Assembly: GCA_964613665.1 (NCBI GenBank)
Contig: CAZTIG010000015.1
Span: forward strand, 13,821 to 77,820
Source: CAZQFV01 sp964613665
Lineage (GTDB): Bacteria > Chloroflexota > Chloroflexia > DTKN01
Length of the DNA: 64,000 nucleotides
Reading direction: 5' to 3'
Shown one piece after another: positions 9,375 to 19,300 of this stretch. Within the stretch, counting starts at the first letter, position 1. The number at the start of each line of letters is the position of its first letter. Under the pieces are notes generated by a model. That model was not told the origin of the DNA, searched no databases, and saw nothing but the letters and a program-made list of their open reading frames with translations. Both the position numbers and the translations under genes were made by a program.

Positions 9375-9490
9375 AAAGACTGAGCCCCGCGGCTTTCGCG
9401 GAGCCCGGGGCACGGCCAAGGCGGGCAACGCCCTGACGATGTCACTTTAGCACACCCGCCCGCTGGCGTCAAGTTGGGCGGGTTTTGTTT
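9375..9490 (+). ncRNA. Putative structured RNA, family I, copy A
   Basis: The segment downstream of the promoter has three hairpins. The first is GCCCC/GGGGC (9384-9388 with 9407-9411), with an inner GGCT/AGCC. The second is GGCG...CGCC near 9420-9432. The third is CCCGCCC/GGGCGGG (9455-9461 with 9476-9482), followed by TTTTGTTTT as an intrinsic terminator. The same layout recurs at 56220-56350: matching first stem, a shared GGCCA.GGCGGG segment, a second hairpin built from different bases, a shared TAGCACACC, and a CGCCCG/CGGGCG hairpin with a 14-base loop containing CTGGC. This argues for a conserved RNA structure. It lies just upstream of the defence-like operon. I do not recognise a known family. 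The remaining bases to 9723 hold no credible gene. Confidence 0.5.
9455..9490 (+). terminator. Intrinsic terminator of structured RNA copy A
   Basis: A 7-bp GC-only stem (CCCGCCC/GGGCGGG) with a 14-base loop is followed by TTTTGTTTT. If it is regulated, it could control read-through into the operon starting at 9724. Confidence 0.7.
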
Positions 9491-9723
9491 TGGAGGTCCT
9501 GCGCAGTTTCCACCGTGGAGCCGCAGAGCGGGGGGGCCAGGATGAGACAGAGCAGCCGATCTTCATTGTGTTCAACGTGTTTCTCAATGGCCGCTGGCGT
9601 AGGCGCGGATGCAATCGCCTCCAGAGTCTGCCAAGCGGAGTACTCGGCTGATGACATGCTGCCTGATGACAACTACGTCGGTGCAGAAATGGAGCAATCC
9701 AACGTGCTCAAAGGGTCGAAGAA

Positions 9724-10674
9724 GTGAGTAGCATGGAACTGAAGACAGCAAGCTTCTCAGGTCACGAGTCATTTCCCCTCCGCAGCACCTGGCTGAACAA
9801 AGGCGTTGTAGGCTGTTCGGAGGATACACTTCTGTTTGCCAGGGATGAGGCCATGGTCTTGCTCGGCGTCGGCAAGAACATGGTGCGTTCTATCCGGCAT
9901 TGGTGCTTGGCCACCAAGATGCTGCAGGAAGACCCGGCAGTCAGGAACAATCGAGGACGTCATCTACGCCCTACACTCATTGGCGAGAGACTCTTTCTCA
10001 CCGGCGGGGGCTGGGATCCCTACCTTGAGGATATTGGAACGCTGTGGCTGATACATTGGCTGCTGGCCACGCATGTGTCAAGGGCCACAACTTGGTATTT
10101 CGCGTTCAACGAGCTACATCAACCCGATTTCACGCGAAGCAGAATCGAGCGTAGCGTTTCCGACTGGGCTCAAAGGATTCCGAACGTGCGGTGTAGCCCA
10201 GGGACACTAAGACGTGACGTTGACGTCTTCATTCGAACGTATGTCAGCGCCGCCGCATCCTCAGCCCAGATCGTCGAGGAGTCGCTGGAATGCCCGTTGG
10301 TTGAATTGTGGCTCATATACGAACAGCCGCAGCACAGCCTGTATGCTTTTGCCCGGGGACCCAAAGACAGCTTGCCAGATGCAGTCTTTGCCTATGCGCT
10401 GTTCGACTATGCTCGACAGCACGGTGAGAGACGCGCTTTCACGTTTGACGAGTTGGCCTATGGAGCCTTGGGTGTTGGTCGGGTGTTCAAACTCGATGAA
10501 CCATCTCTTGCCGAACGCCTTGACAGGCTAGACGCTTTGACAGGGGGCGCCTGGCAATTCAGCGAGACCGCTGGCCTCAAGCAAGTTGTGCTCATGCGCG
10601 ACATAGATGGGCTTGGTCTTCTGGACAGCTATTACTCGCAGCAACGAGCTCAGAGTATACGGGGGCAAAGATGA
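9724..10674 (+). CDS. DUF4007 family protein, first gene of the defence-like operon
   Basis: The N-terminus carries the diagnostic FSGHESFPLRSTWLNKG motif and the LGVGKNMVRSIRHWC motif of DUF4007, a family I know mainly from phosphorothioation-like and BREX-like defence islands beside PAPS-reductase genes. The second motif resembles a helix-turn-helix, so DNA contact is plausible. The product has 316 residues from the GTG at 9724 (AAGGG eight bases upstream); an ATG at 9733 is the alternative. The stop overlaps the next start by four bases (ATGA), indicating translational coupling. The biochemical role of DUF4007 is not established; the context suggests modification or recognition of DNA. Confidence 0.85.
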   Translation: MSSMELKTASFSGHESFPLRSTWLNKGVVGCSEDTLLFARDEAMVLLGVGKNMVRSIRHWCLATKMLQEDPAVRNNRGRHLRPTLIGERLFLTGGGWDPYLEDIGTLWLIHWLLATHVSRATTWYFAFNELHQPDFTRSRIERSVSDWAQRIPNVRCSPGTLRRDVDVFIRTYVSAAASSAQIVEESLECPLVELWLIYEQPQHSLYAFARGPKDSLPDAVFAYALFDYARQHGERRAFTFDELAYGALGVGRVFKLDEPSLAERLDRLDALTGGAWQFSETAGLKQVVLMRDIDGLGLLDSYYSQQRAQSIRGQR

Positions 10675-13600
10675 GCGGTACTAGACCTCTGAGCGAGTTG
10701 TTCCAAGTCAGGTCGCGCTTCTATCGCTCCGTGAACATCATAGCCGACCAGGACGATCCCTATGCCCTGTCCGACTATATTGTCTCACCGCTTAGCCGAA
10801 CAGTGCTGCGACGGATCGGCGATGGTCTGAAACTCGGCTCCCGAGTTCGCGCCTGGTCCATAGTTGGGCCCTATGGTGCCGGAAAGTCGGCCTTTGCTCT
10901 CTTCCTGGCCAAGGTTCTGGGTTACCCGCAAGATGTGGATGCACGCGAGCAACTATGCGCGGTCGATGCCAACCTGTGTGAGGAGTTGCACAGACAGATC
11001 CCAGGGCTGGAAGAAAGTGGCTTCCTTGTTGTCCCCATAGTAGGGAATCGAGAGCCTTTGGCTCTGGCAATACTGCGCGGCTTGTCAGCATCGCTATCCA
11101 CTGGTCCTTTGGCAAGAGAATCCACAGAGTTGGTCAAGAGGCTGAATTCGCTCTCGCAGCAGGTCGAGCAGGGTGACTTACTACCGGCCTCTGTCTTGTC
11201 GGAAGCAGCTGAGAAGGTAGCCCAGACGGTGCGCACAGCCGAGCACAAACCGCTGGGTATGCTCATTGTCCTGGATGAATTGGGCAAGCTCCTGGAATAC
11301 GCGGCTCTCGACCCCGCCCGCGGGGATGTCTTCCTACTTCAGTCGTTGGCTGAACTGGCCGCGCGTAGCGGCGATAACCCGCTTGGGTTGATCGTCATCT
11401 TGCATCAGTCCTTCGAACACTATGCTGCCCGGCTCAGTCCGCCTCAGCAGCGCGAATGGGCCAAGGTGCAAGGCCGGTTCGAAGAGCTCGGATTCCTGGA
11501 ATCGCCAGGTGAGCTGTTGCGGCTACTTGGAGAAGCCATTCAGCCCCAGACGCCTCTCGATGGTCTAGATGACGTTGTTGCGGAGGAAGTTGCCCAGGCC
11601 GGGCAGTTGGACCTTTCGCCAAGAGAGATTGAATGGCCCGATGTAGAAGCAACGTTGAGGCGTTGTGCTCCGCTCCATCCAACGGTCGCCCTTGTGCTCG
11701 GCAGGCTATTCCGCAGCCGTCTAGCTCAAAACGAACGCTCGCTGTTCGCTTTTTTGACTTCTGGTGAGCCACATGGGTTCCAGGATTTTCTGAACCACGC
11801 ATCGTGGAATGGAGATGGCCACCGCCCCTTTTATCGGCTTGATCAGTTATACGACTATGTCTTGACAGCGATGGGCAGTGCGCTCTATTCTCTGCCCCAG
11901 GGCAAAAAGTGGGCGGAAATCGAAGATGCGCTCGAACGCTTGCCCAAAGCCTGTCTCGCCCTTGATGGCCGCTTGGTCAAAACAATCGGCATATTGGGTG
12001 TGTTAGGTGACCAGCGTCGCCTCAAGGCCTCGCCTAGCGTTCTGGCCTACGCCTTGGCCGACGGGGGCACGGCTGCTGAAGATATCTACGCTGCGACGCA
12101 GCGTTTGTGCGACCTGGGGATAGCGATCTATCGCCAGCACAAGGAAGCCTACAGCCTGTGGGAGGGCAGCGATATTGATCTGGACGAGCGGTTCCAGAGA
12201 GGATTTGACCAGGTCGCCAAGTCCGCGAGTCTGTCTGCGCTCTTGCACGATCGCGGTCAGTTGAAACCCTATCTGGCAAAGAGACACCTCTATGAAACGG
12301 GCACACTGCGGTACTTTATTCCTTGGGTTGCCGGCCTGGATGACCTGGCACGGGTCTGTGAACAGCCTTTTGGCTCAGCTGACGGAGCTATAGTCTTTGT
12401 TATGGGGGACAACGGGGAGTCGATGGACCAGACCATCAGGGCCGTGGTCGAGATATCAGGGCGTCTCCCATCTCCTCGCCGGGAGCTCTTGCTGTTTGCT
12501 ATTCCCCGGGATACGCACGCCTTGAGGCAGGCGCTGGAGGAGGTTGCAGGTTGGGAATGGGTGGCCAAGAACACGCCCGAATTGGAGGGTGATAGCATAG
12601 CTCGCAAAGAGCTGGCTGGTCGCCAGATTGAGGCAGAAAACCGGCTTGGTCGGCTCTGCAGGCTCTGCTTTGAGGGAACGTCGAGCCATGCGACTTGGGT
12701 TTGGGTTCACGCCGGTGAGTTGAGCGAATTCAGAAGTGCCGCTGAGCTGTCTTCAGCCCTATCCACTCTGTGCGACCAAATCTACCATGCCGCTCCTATC
12801 GTTCGCAATGAGTTGGTGAATCGGCGCGCGCTCTCTTCAGCCGCTGCTGCCGCACGCCGCAATCTGATCGAGCGCATGCTTACTCGCGCCCGTGAGCCGC
12901 GATTGGGAATCGTTGGTTTTCCTCCAGAACTCAGCATGTACCGATCCGTACTGGAATCCAGCGGTTTGCACCATCAGTCTGGGGCCAATTGGGAATTCGG
13001 GCCTACCGAGACAGAGGATCCAGGCAAGGTAGCTAGCCTATGGCAAGGGATTGATGCCTTCCTTGATTCCACTGAGAACAACAAGCGCTGTGTAAGCCAG
13101 CTTTTCGAAATGCTAAGACAGCCGCCCTACGGCATCAAGGACGGCTTGCTGCCCATATACTCTGCCGCCGCAATACTACATTGGGAGGCCGAGACTGCTC
13201 TCTACGAAAGTGGCACCTTCATCCCGAATGTCGAAATCGCCGTGTTTGAGCGCCTCATCAAAGTTCCGGAGAGATTCTATGTCCAGCGCTACCGCTTGGG
13301 TGGCGCTAGATCCTATCTGTTCGAACAATACTCGGCTTTGCTGGGAAAAGGCCAGCCGCCGTTAGACCGGACAACTCTGCTGAGCGCGGTTCGCCCCATC
13401 CTTGCCTTTGTCCGCCAGTTGCCACCCTACACCCATCTGACCCACGCCCTCAGCCCTCAAGCGATCGCAGTCCGCGAAGCGGTTGTGTCTGCGCAGGAAC
13501 CGCACCGCCTGCTTTTCGATGACCTTCCCAAGGCAGTAGGGATCGATGCCAGGCAGGTCAATGCCGATTCGGGGGCAGCACAAGCCTTCTTCGCGGCCCT

Positions 13601-14204
13601 GAGAGATGCCTTGTTGGAGCTGCAGCGTGCCTATGATGAGCTGTTGATGGCTGTGCAGGGGGAGCTATTTGAGGCTATGCGATTCCCCGAGGGAATGGAC
13701 GCGGCCCGGCAGGAAGTAGCACGGCGCGCTATGATCCTACGAGAGTACGTGTCTGACCTGCGGCTCAAAGCGTTTGTCTTGCGACTGGCCGATACCAACT
13801 TACCTGAGCGGGAGTGGCTGGAATCGGTTGCTTCGTGCTTGGCCAACAAGCCGCCCAAGCAGTGGAGCGATCACGATCGCCTTCGTTACCAGACTGAATT
13901 GGCTGAGCTGTGTGGTCGATTCAGACGGGTGGAGGAGATCGCTGTTGAGGCGCTAGGAATGGGCGGGCTTACCGAAGGTGCATCGCTGATTCGTCTTGGC
14001 GTTACACTCGCGTCCGGCGAAGAGCGGCGCGAAATCGTCAGCGTTCTGCCAGAGGAGGCGGCTAGTGTGCGGTGGGTGACCGATGAGCTTGAGGCTACTT
14101 TGCGCTGTTCGGGGAGACCAACGCGCCTCAACCTGGCAGTCATCGCGGAGCTTGTCGCCCGGATCTGCGGCTTATTGGCGACAAAGGAGGGAAGCGACCG
14201 ATGA
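10671..14204 (+). CDS. Large P-loop ATPase of the defence-like operon
   Basis: A 1177-residue protein with Walker A GPYGAGKSA near residue 67 and Walker B MLIVLDELGK near 197, followed by a segment resembling an AAA+ sensor strand (GLIVILHQSF). The remaining roughly 900 residues are mostly helical, without membrane segments or a recognised nuclease or methylase motif. Size and layout resemble the large ATPases of BREX (BrxC/PglY) and of DUF4007-linked islands, but family membership is not certain by eye. It overlaps both neighbours by ATGA, so it is made in step with DUF4007 and the PAPS-reductase-like enzyme. I infer an ATP-driven assembly or DNA-remodelling part of the system. Confidence 0.8.
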   Translation: MSGTRPLSELFQVRSRFYRSVNIIADQDDPYALSDYIVSPLSRTVLRRIGDGLKLGSRVRAWSIVGPYGAGKSAFALFLAKVLGYPQDVDAREQLCAVDANLCEELHRQIPGLEESGFLVVPIVGNREPLALAILRGLSASLSTGPLARESTELVKRLNSLSQQVEQGDLLPASVLSEAAEKVAQTVRTAEHKPLGMLIVLDELGKLLEYAALDPARGDVFLLQSLAELAARSGDNPLGLIVILHQSFEHYAARLSPPQQREWAKVQGRFEELGFLESPGELLRLLGEAIQPQTPLDGLDDVVAEEVAQAGQLDLSPREIEWPDVEATLRRCAPLHPTVALVLGRLFRSRLAQNERSLFAFLTSGEPHGFQDFLNHASWNGDGHRPFYRLDQLYDYVLTAMGSALYSLPQGKKWAEIEDALERLPKACLALDGRLVKTIGILGVLGDQRRLKASPSVLAYALADGGTAAEDIYAATQRLCDLGIAIYRQHKEAYSLWEGSDIDLDERFQRGFDQVAKSASLSALLHDRGQLKPYLAKRHLYETGTLRYFIPWVAGLDDLARVCEQPFGSADGAIVFVMGDNGESMDQTIRAVVEISGRLPSPRRELLLFAIPRDTHALRQALEEVAGWEWVAKNTPELEGDSIARKELAGRQIEAENRLGRLCRLCFEGTSSHATWVWVHAGELSEFRSAAELSSALSTLCDQIYHAAPIVRNELVNRRALSSAAAAARRNLIERMLTRAREPRLGIVGFPPELSMYRSVLESSGLHHQSGANWEFGPTETEDPGKVASLWQGIDAFLDSTENNKRCVSQLFEMLRQPPYGIKDGLLPIYSAAAILHWEAETALYESGTFIPNVEIAVFERLIKVPERFYVQRYRLGGARSYLFEQYSALLGKGQPPLDRTTLLSAVRPILAFVRQLPPYTHLTHALSPQAIAVREAVVSAQEPHRLLFDDLPKAVGIDARQVNADSGAAQAFFAALRDALLELQRAYDELLMAVQGELFEAMRFPEGMDAARQEVARRAMILREYVSDLRLKAFVLRLADTNLPEREWLESVASCLANKPPKQWSDHDRLRYQTELAELCGRFRRVEEIAVEALGMGGLTEGASLIRLGVTLASGEERREIVSVLPEEAASVRWVTDELEATLRCSGRPTRLNLAVIAELVARICGLLATKEGSDR

Positions 14205-15010
14205 GTGGCACGAGGGTGCGCCATATTCTGAGCCTCTCTGGCGGCAAGGACAGCACTGCATTGGCTATCTATCTCCGGGATCGCATACCTGACCTGGAGT
14301 ATGTCTTCTGCGATACAGAAAAGGAACTGCCCGAAACGTACGAGTACCTGGCGCGGGTAGAAGCGTACCTCGGACGGCAGATATTGCGGTTGAAGCACGA
14401 CGGACGGGATTTTGATCACCACCTGATCGTTCGGCGCGGTTTTCTGCCATCGCCCCGCAACCGTTGGTGTACCGAGCATCTGAAGCTCAAACCGTTTGAG
14501 GCGTTTGTCGCCGACGATCAGGTGTTCAACTACATTGGCATCAGAGCTGATGAAGATCGAGAGGGTTACATCTCTCACAAGCCCAATATCACGGCTGTCT
14601 ACCCATTCGTGGAGGCAGGAATCGTGAGATCGGATGTGTTTCGTATGCTTGAGAGCTCTGGACTAGGGCTACCCGGCTACTATCGGTGGAGGTCGCGTTC
14701 AGGCTGCTACTTCTGTTTCTTTCAGCAGAGGATTGAATGGGTTGGCCTACTAGAGAACCATCCTGACCTCTTCGAGAAGGCAAAAGGCTATGAAAGGTAT
14801 GCTTCTGACGGATCATCAGTCTATACCTGGACCCAGCGCGAAAGCCTGGAGGAACTTGCACGTCCGGAGCGAGTGGCCCAGATAAAACAAGATCATGCTC
14901 GTTCGATGGGAGCGGAAGCGAGCAGATCCCCAAACCGGCGGCTGATGGAGGTATTTGAGGACTTGACGGAAGATACTTGGGAAAAGGCTTGTCTGATATG
15001 CAACCTCTAA
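14201..15010 (+). CDS. PAPS-reductase/DndC-like PP-loop enzyme of the defence-like operon
   Basis: A 269-residue protein of the phosphoadenosine-phosphosulfate reductase superfamily. SLSGGKDST at residues 11-19 is the PP-loop that binds and activates ATP. Cysteines are Cys90 (in RWCTEH), a CxxC at about 169-172 (GCYFCFF) and a terminal CxxC at 264-267 (CLICNL), enough ligands for an iron-sulfur cluster as in DndC. In DNA phosphorothioation such enzymes activate the backbone for sulfur insertion, and BREX type 4 carries a PAPS-reductase gene in place of the PglX methylase. No IscS/DndA, DndD or DndE gene is nearby, so sulfur would come from a housekeeping desulfurase, or the reaction differs. 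Starts and stops overlap with both neighbours. Confidence 0.9.
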   Translation: MSGTRVRHILSLSGGKDSTALAIYLRDRIPDLEYVFCDTEKELPETYEYLARVEAYLGRQILRLKHDGRDFDHHLIVRRGFLPSPRNRWCTEHLKLKPFEAFVADDQVFNYIGIRADEDREGYISHKPNITAVYPFVEAGIVRSDVFRMLESSGLGLPGYYRWRSRSGCYFCFFQQRIEWVGLLENHPDLFEKAKGYERYASDGSSVYTWTQRESLEELARPERVAQIKQDHARSMGAEASRSPNRRLMEVFEDLTEDTWEKACLICNL

Positions 15011-15852
15011 ATAGCAACGAGGATACCCACTTTTACATTGACAATGCGCCACCCGAGGAGGTCGCTTGGACACTCCGTGTTTTGTCACACGCCGAGGGGC
15101 TAGCACCCCAGATGATAGCGGACAAACTGTACGCCGAATATGGGTTTAGAATGCAGCAAGACAAGACCTATTCACCGCGGCGCCTCTTTGACTTAGGGCT
15201 GGCAGAACAGGCCGGTACCGGCACGAGGCTACGATACAACCTCTCGAGCCTGGGGTCCAGATTGCAGGAAATGCTGTTCCTCGACCAGGAGCTGTACGCG
15301 GACCTAATGCATTTCCTTCACTACTCAAGGTACGATGAGAGGCCTGAGACTCGGAAGTACTTGTGGAGCTACCGTTGCTGTTGTGAGATTGTCTGGGCGG
15401 AAGGGCGGGCAGTGCCTACGCAGGAGCTCGCAGCAAATGTGCAGACCCTCATGAGAGACAGATTCTCCTACCTAGATTTCGGTGCACGAACTGGTGCTCG
15501 ATTTGACGGCAGTGCAGCCGGTCGCTTCTATGGGTGGATTCGGGAATTGATGCCGCAACCTTTTGTGAACCAGAACAACGCACCGCTCAACAGACGAACA
15601 GTATCACACTACGAACTGGCCTTGCTTGGTCTGGACTATATCTACCGCTCACGGGGCTACCGATACGGTGATCCTGTTGTGCTTGATGATAGCCTGTTGG
15701 CCGATGTGGCCTGCGTGTTCTTTCTCGAACCCCAATGCTGCCGAACTCTTCTCGACCTGGCTGCTAAGGTGACCCGGACAGTCGTTCTGCATGACACCTT
15801 CGCCGGCACCTCGGTGAACCTGGTGTCGCCCTACGGCATCGAGGACATATAG
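14998..15852 (+). CDS. Unknown protein of the defence-like operon
   Basis: The product has 284 residues if translation starts at the ATG at 14998, which overlaps the end of the PAPS-reductase gene by 13 bases; a TTG at 14977 is an alternative. The N-terminal part (VAWTLRVLSHAEGL.P..IADKLYAEYGF.M) reads like a winged helix. The remainder is mixed alpha/beta with no membrane segment or catalytic motif that I recognise. Its place between the PP-loop enzyme and the next ATPase, with no internal promoter visible, marks it as a core part of the system. A DNA-binding or adaptor role is a guess. Confidence 0.75.
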   Translation: MQPLNSNEDTHFYIDNAPPEEVAWTLRVLSHAEGLAPQMIADKLYAEYGFRMQQDKTYSPRRLFDLGLAEQAGTGTRLRYNLSSLGSRLQEMLFLDQELYADLMHFLHYSRYDERPETRKYLWSYRCCCEIVWAEGRAVPTQELAANVQTLMRDRFSYLDFGARTGARFDGSAAGRFYGWIRELMPQPFVNQNNAPLNRRTVSHYELALLGLDYIYRSRGYRYGDPVVLDDSLLADVACVFFLEPQCCRTLLDLAAKVTRTVVLHDTFAGTSVNLVSPYGIEDI

Positions 15853-15863
15853 GACATCAGCCC

Positions 15864-16373
15864 ATGAGCCTCTACATCCATTGGATGAACCTGATCAAAG
15901 AGAAGGCGACGTCAGACTGGCTTACGGACGGCCAGCGCGCGGCGTATGATCCTATCGTCAGCCGGTGGGCCACCAGCGCCTTCATCAACCTCTGTGGTCC
16001 ACAAGGGTGTGGCAAATCATTCGTGGCCCGCCTTCTGGCGAAGGAGCACGGCTACACATATACTCACGACCTGCAGTCAGCCCCGCCCAACACGGGGAAC
16101 GTGGTTGTCGATGATGGCGGATACGTGCGCCTGATGCGCGCTACGGCCCAAGTCTTGGGCATTGGGCGTGTGATCGTGGTCACTCAGATCCCTGTGAAAG
16201 ACCCCATGCCGCGCGCCGAGATTCGGCTGACCGAACGCGATGTGCGGCAGTTCCTGCACAACCTCTATACCCACTGCGGAATCGAGTTCGTCGCCAGTAA
16301 CCCCGTAGGCACAAATCTGGCGCAGATACTGAGAGCGGAAGTGATCGCCAGAGGAGGACACGATGTCGATTGA
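15864..16373 (+). CDS. Small P-loop NTPase of the defence-like operon
   Basis: A 169-residue protein with Walker A GPQGCGKSF near residues 45-53, a short acidic Walker B-like strand (GNVVVDDGG) and VIVVTQIP as a possible sensor strand. It resembles a minimal DnaC/AAA-like or kinase-like P-loop domain without extra modules. It starts 11 bases after the previous stop, and its last codons overlap the start of the 1345-residue ATPase by 11 bases, so the two ATPases are probably made together and may form a complex. The exact family is not clear by eye. Confidence 0.78.
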   Translation: MSLYIHWMNLIKEKATSDWLTDGQRAAYDPIVSRWATSAFINLCGPQGCGKSFVARLLAKEHGYTYTHDLQSAPPNTGNVVVDDGGYVRLMRATAQVLGIGRVIVVTQIPVKDPMPRAEIRLTERDVRQFLHNLYTHCGIEFVASNPVGTNLAQILRAEVIARGGHDVD

Positions 16374-19300
16374 GGATCTGGATGTCATCCTGAAAAAAGA
16401 CCCGATCATCACCACCTTTCCTGTCTCGGTGTTTCAGACCGAACCGCAGACGGTAGAGCAGTCTTACCTGACCCATGCCAAAACCCACTTGAGCCTGGGT
16501 GACACCGAGAAGCACGTCGATACTATATTCAGATGGGTGAGCGGACAGAACAAAGGCGCATTCATCGGCGCAGTCGAGGGCAACTATGGAGAGGGCAAAA
16601 CGAGCTTTCTGGTGCACGTATGGGCCAAGAGCCAGGAGCGCCGCGTCTTCACTGTGCCACCGTTCGAGTGGATCACCCTCGCCGACGGCGTAGATGCTAT
16701 AGGCGCGTGGCTGGCATACATCCTCGGCAGGGAGCATCCAGCGCAGGCCAAAAAGGCCAAACGCCTGCACGAGGAGTACAGGCGGAAGAGCCTGGAAGAT
16801 GTTGCCCGGGAGACGGCCAAGCAGACTGGTGGGGACTATGAGACCATCCTGGCCGCTCTAAGGTATCGTGAGGAGCAGGGCGATCGCCTGACAGAAACGA
16901 CTCCGGAGCGGTTTCTGGACCTCTGTGCGCAGTTCAGCGAGCTGGTGAAAGAGGTTGGATACCAAGGGCTATTGGTGGTGCTCGATGAGCCCGAGGTTGC
17001 TGCAAGAGAGATGGGAAAGGAAGCGCTTGCCGACGTGTTGTTCAGACTGGCCAACCTGCTGCACGAGCGGCAAGGCCAGTACGGCGTGCTGGTGTCGATG
17101 CCCACCAACTTCCTGGCTGACATCGCTAGACGGTATCCAGCGCTCACAGCCCGGCTCCAGGCTCGTGGGTGCTTTCCGCGGCTCCGCGACGTCTATGGCC
17201 CCGACTTCGCGCTAGACCTATGGCAGCGGTACGTGACCGAGTTTGACCTCGGGGAACAGGGTAGGCGTATCGTGTCGCCCTTGGCGCTGCAAGCGATCGG
17301 TCAACTAGGATCGTCCGAGCGTTCGGACCTGTCGTACGGGCCGCGCACGGTGGTTTCGGCCTTCAGCCGCATGGTGTATCGGTTCCGTGAGACGGGGAAG
17401 ACCTACGAGCCCCAGGACTTGGTCCAGGACTGTCTGGACGAGGAGATCATGGCTCAGCTGGACTACCGGACCAAGGTGCGCGAGTTGCTGCAGTCACCCG
17501 AGGTAACGGAGCCCACTCAGGATGCTGTGCTCCTGTTGGCCGGCTTCCCAGGTGGGCTGAAGGTCGATATCGCGCAACAGCTGGGAATGGAGAAAACCCT
17601 CAGAGATATGGCGCGCCGAGGCACCCTGGTGTACAAGACTGCTACAACCTTTGGTCTACATGGTCTCCGGAGGGAAGGAGCGGTTCAGGCCGATCCTCTC
17701 AGCGCGGCGATCCTGGAGATCGAGGGCGAGTTTGCCCCCAACCGTGCCACCTTCGGACACACAGTAGCGGCCTTTAGGGATCACGTGATCCCTCTGCTGT
17801 TTGAGCCGCGCAAAGGCCAGCAGCTTGTGGGCTGGGATCAGGTCTGTCCATGGACCAAGCAGGGGATAGACACGTGGGTAGGCACCTTCGTGGGAGCGTT
17901 TCTCCAAACGCAGAAGCACTACCCCAAGCGAGCGGCGTTGACGGTCATCGGCTCGGTCGGCGAGCTGCCGGGCGACATCGACGTACCGGAACTACCTGTG
18001 GGCTCGGGTCCCCAGGAATATGATGCGGTCTTTCACTTCCAGTTGAGATGGAACACGGAGCAGCAAGTCCCTCAGAAGAGGCTTGTCGTCCACCCGGGTG
18101 ACCCGGCTCAGCACAAGTTCGGTTACGTGGGCGTCGTGATCGACCTGCTGCAGGGTAGCAGCGCCCCGCCAGCATTGCTCGACCTAGTCGAGACCGAGAG
18201 CTTGACGCCGCTGTGGTTGCTCAACCTTGTCCACCACATGGATCAGGAGACGCTGCCAAAGGAGTTCGATGCCCCTTGGCAGGCGATGCGCCAGACTATG
18301 CTGCGCGACATGATTCCTCTCTTCTTTGGAGAGGACCTGGGCACCCAAGCGGCAGACGAGATCGGCCAGTCGGTGCCGGGGTCGGGCCTGAGCCTGCTCG
18401 GGAGCCTGTTCCAGAGGATCCTGTTGGCCCGGTATCCGAAGTACTCGACGCTGATCTGCTCTCCGCACTGGCAGGAGCGAGTAGCGGCCTACGTCCGAGC
18501 ACTGAAAAGCAGCGATATTCCTCTCGCCTGCAAGCGTGGGCGGGAAGAGTGGAAAGCAGAGGGTGAGGTTGGCCCGAAAGCCTTTGGGACGAGCCGCATG
18601 AACTTGTCGAATGCATTCGAGGGCTTGGAGAACCTTGTGGTGATTTCATCCGCTGGCCGCACGGCTCCACTCGAGGTGCAGTTCCGCATGCATCCGCTGG
18701 AGCAAACCATTGCCGATGTGATCTGTCTGGAGCGGTCCGAGCCGCAAAGAAAGCTGAAGATCGATGGCAAGGAATGCTGGTGGATTCCTGTAGATGACCT
18801 CATGCCGATCATCCTGACCAGTGGGTATACGGTTGAGGAGTTGGCCAAGGTCGTAGAGATCGGGAGTGCGCGAGGCACCTTCAATGTTACCACACAGCGA
18901 GGGGAGCGCATCCTCTACTGCAAACCTATCGACCCTGATCAGATGAGGCGGAAGCTTCAGGATAAACTGGAGGATCTCACCAGGGAGATCGCCGAGTTCA
19001 GCAAACTGCCCGAGTTTCACAGCCGGTTCGATGCCGAGGATATCGCCAGGCAGATTGCCGCAGTGCAGGACGAGACAGAATACGAGCGGCTGGCCACTCG
19101 CCTGAACAAGGAGTTTGAGCAACTCCACCAAAGATTGCCTGGTTCCTTTGACCGGCTTCAAGAAGGGTTGCGGATTACCCGCAGCGACGTGGTCCAGGCA
19201 GCCGGGCAACTCGCCAGTTCGCGCGAGGTAGCGAGCCTCAATACCATCCCCTCAGGCAAGTCGGCCTGGGTTGCCAGCCTTGGTCGTCACATTGTTGGCA

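Noticed and set aside
9485..9727. An 80-residue open frame between structured RNA A and the DUF4007 gene
   Set aside because: Its TTG start lies inside the terminator T-tract, it overlaps the next start, and its composition (many Ser and Cys) is not protein-like.
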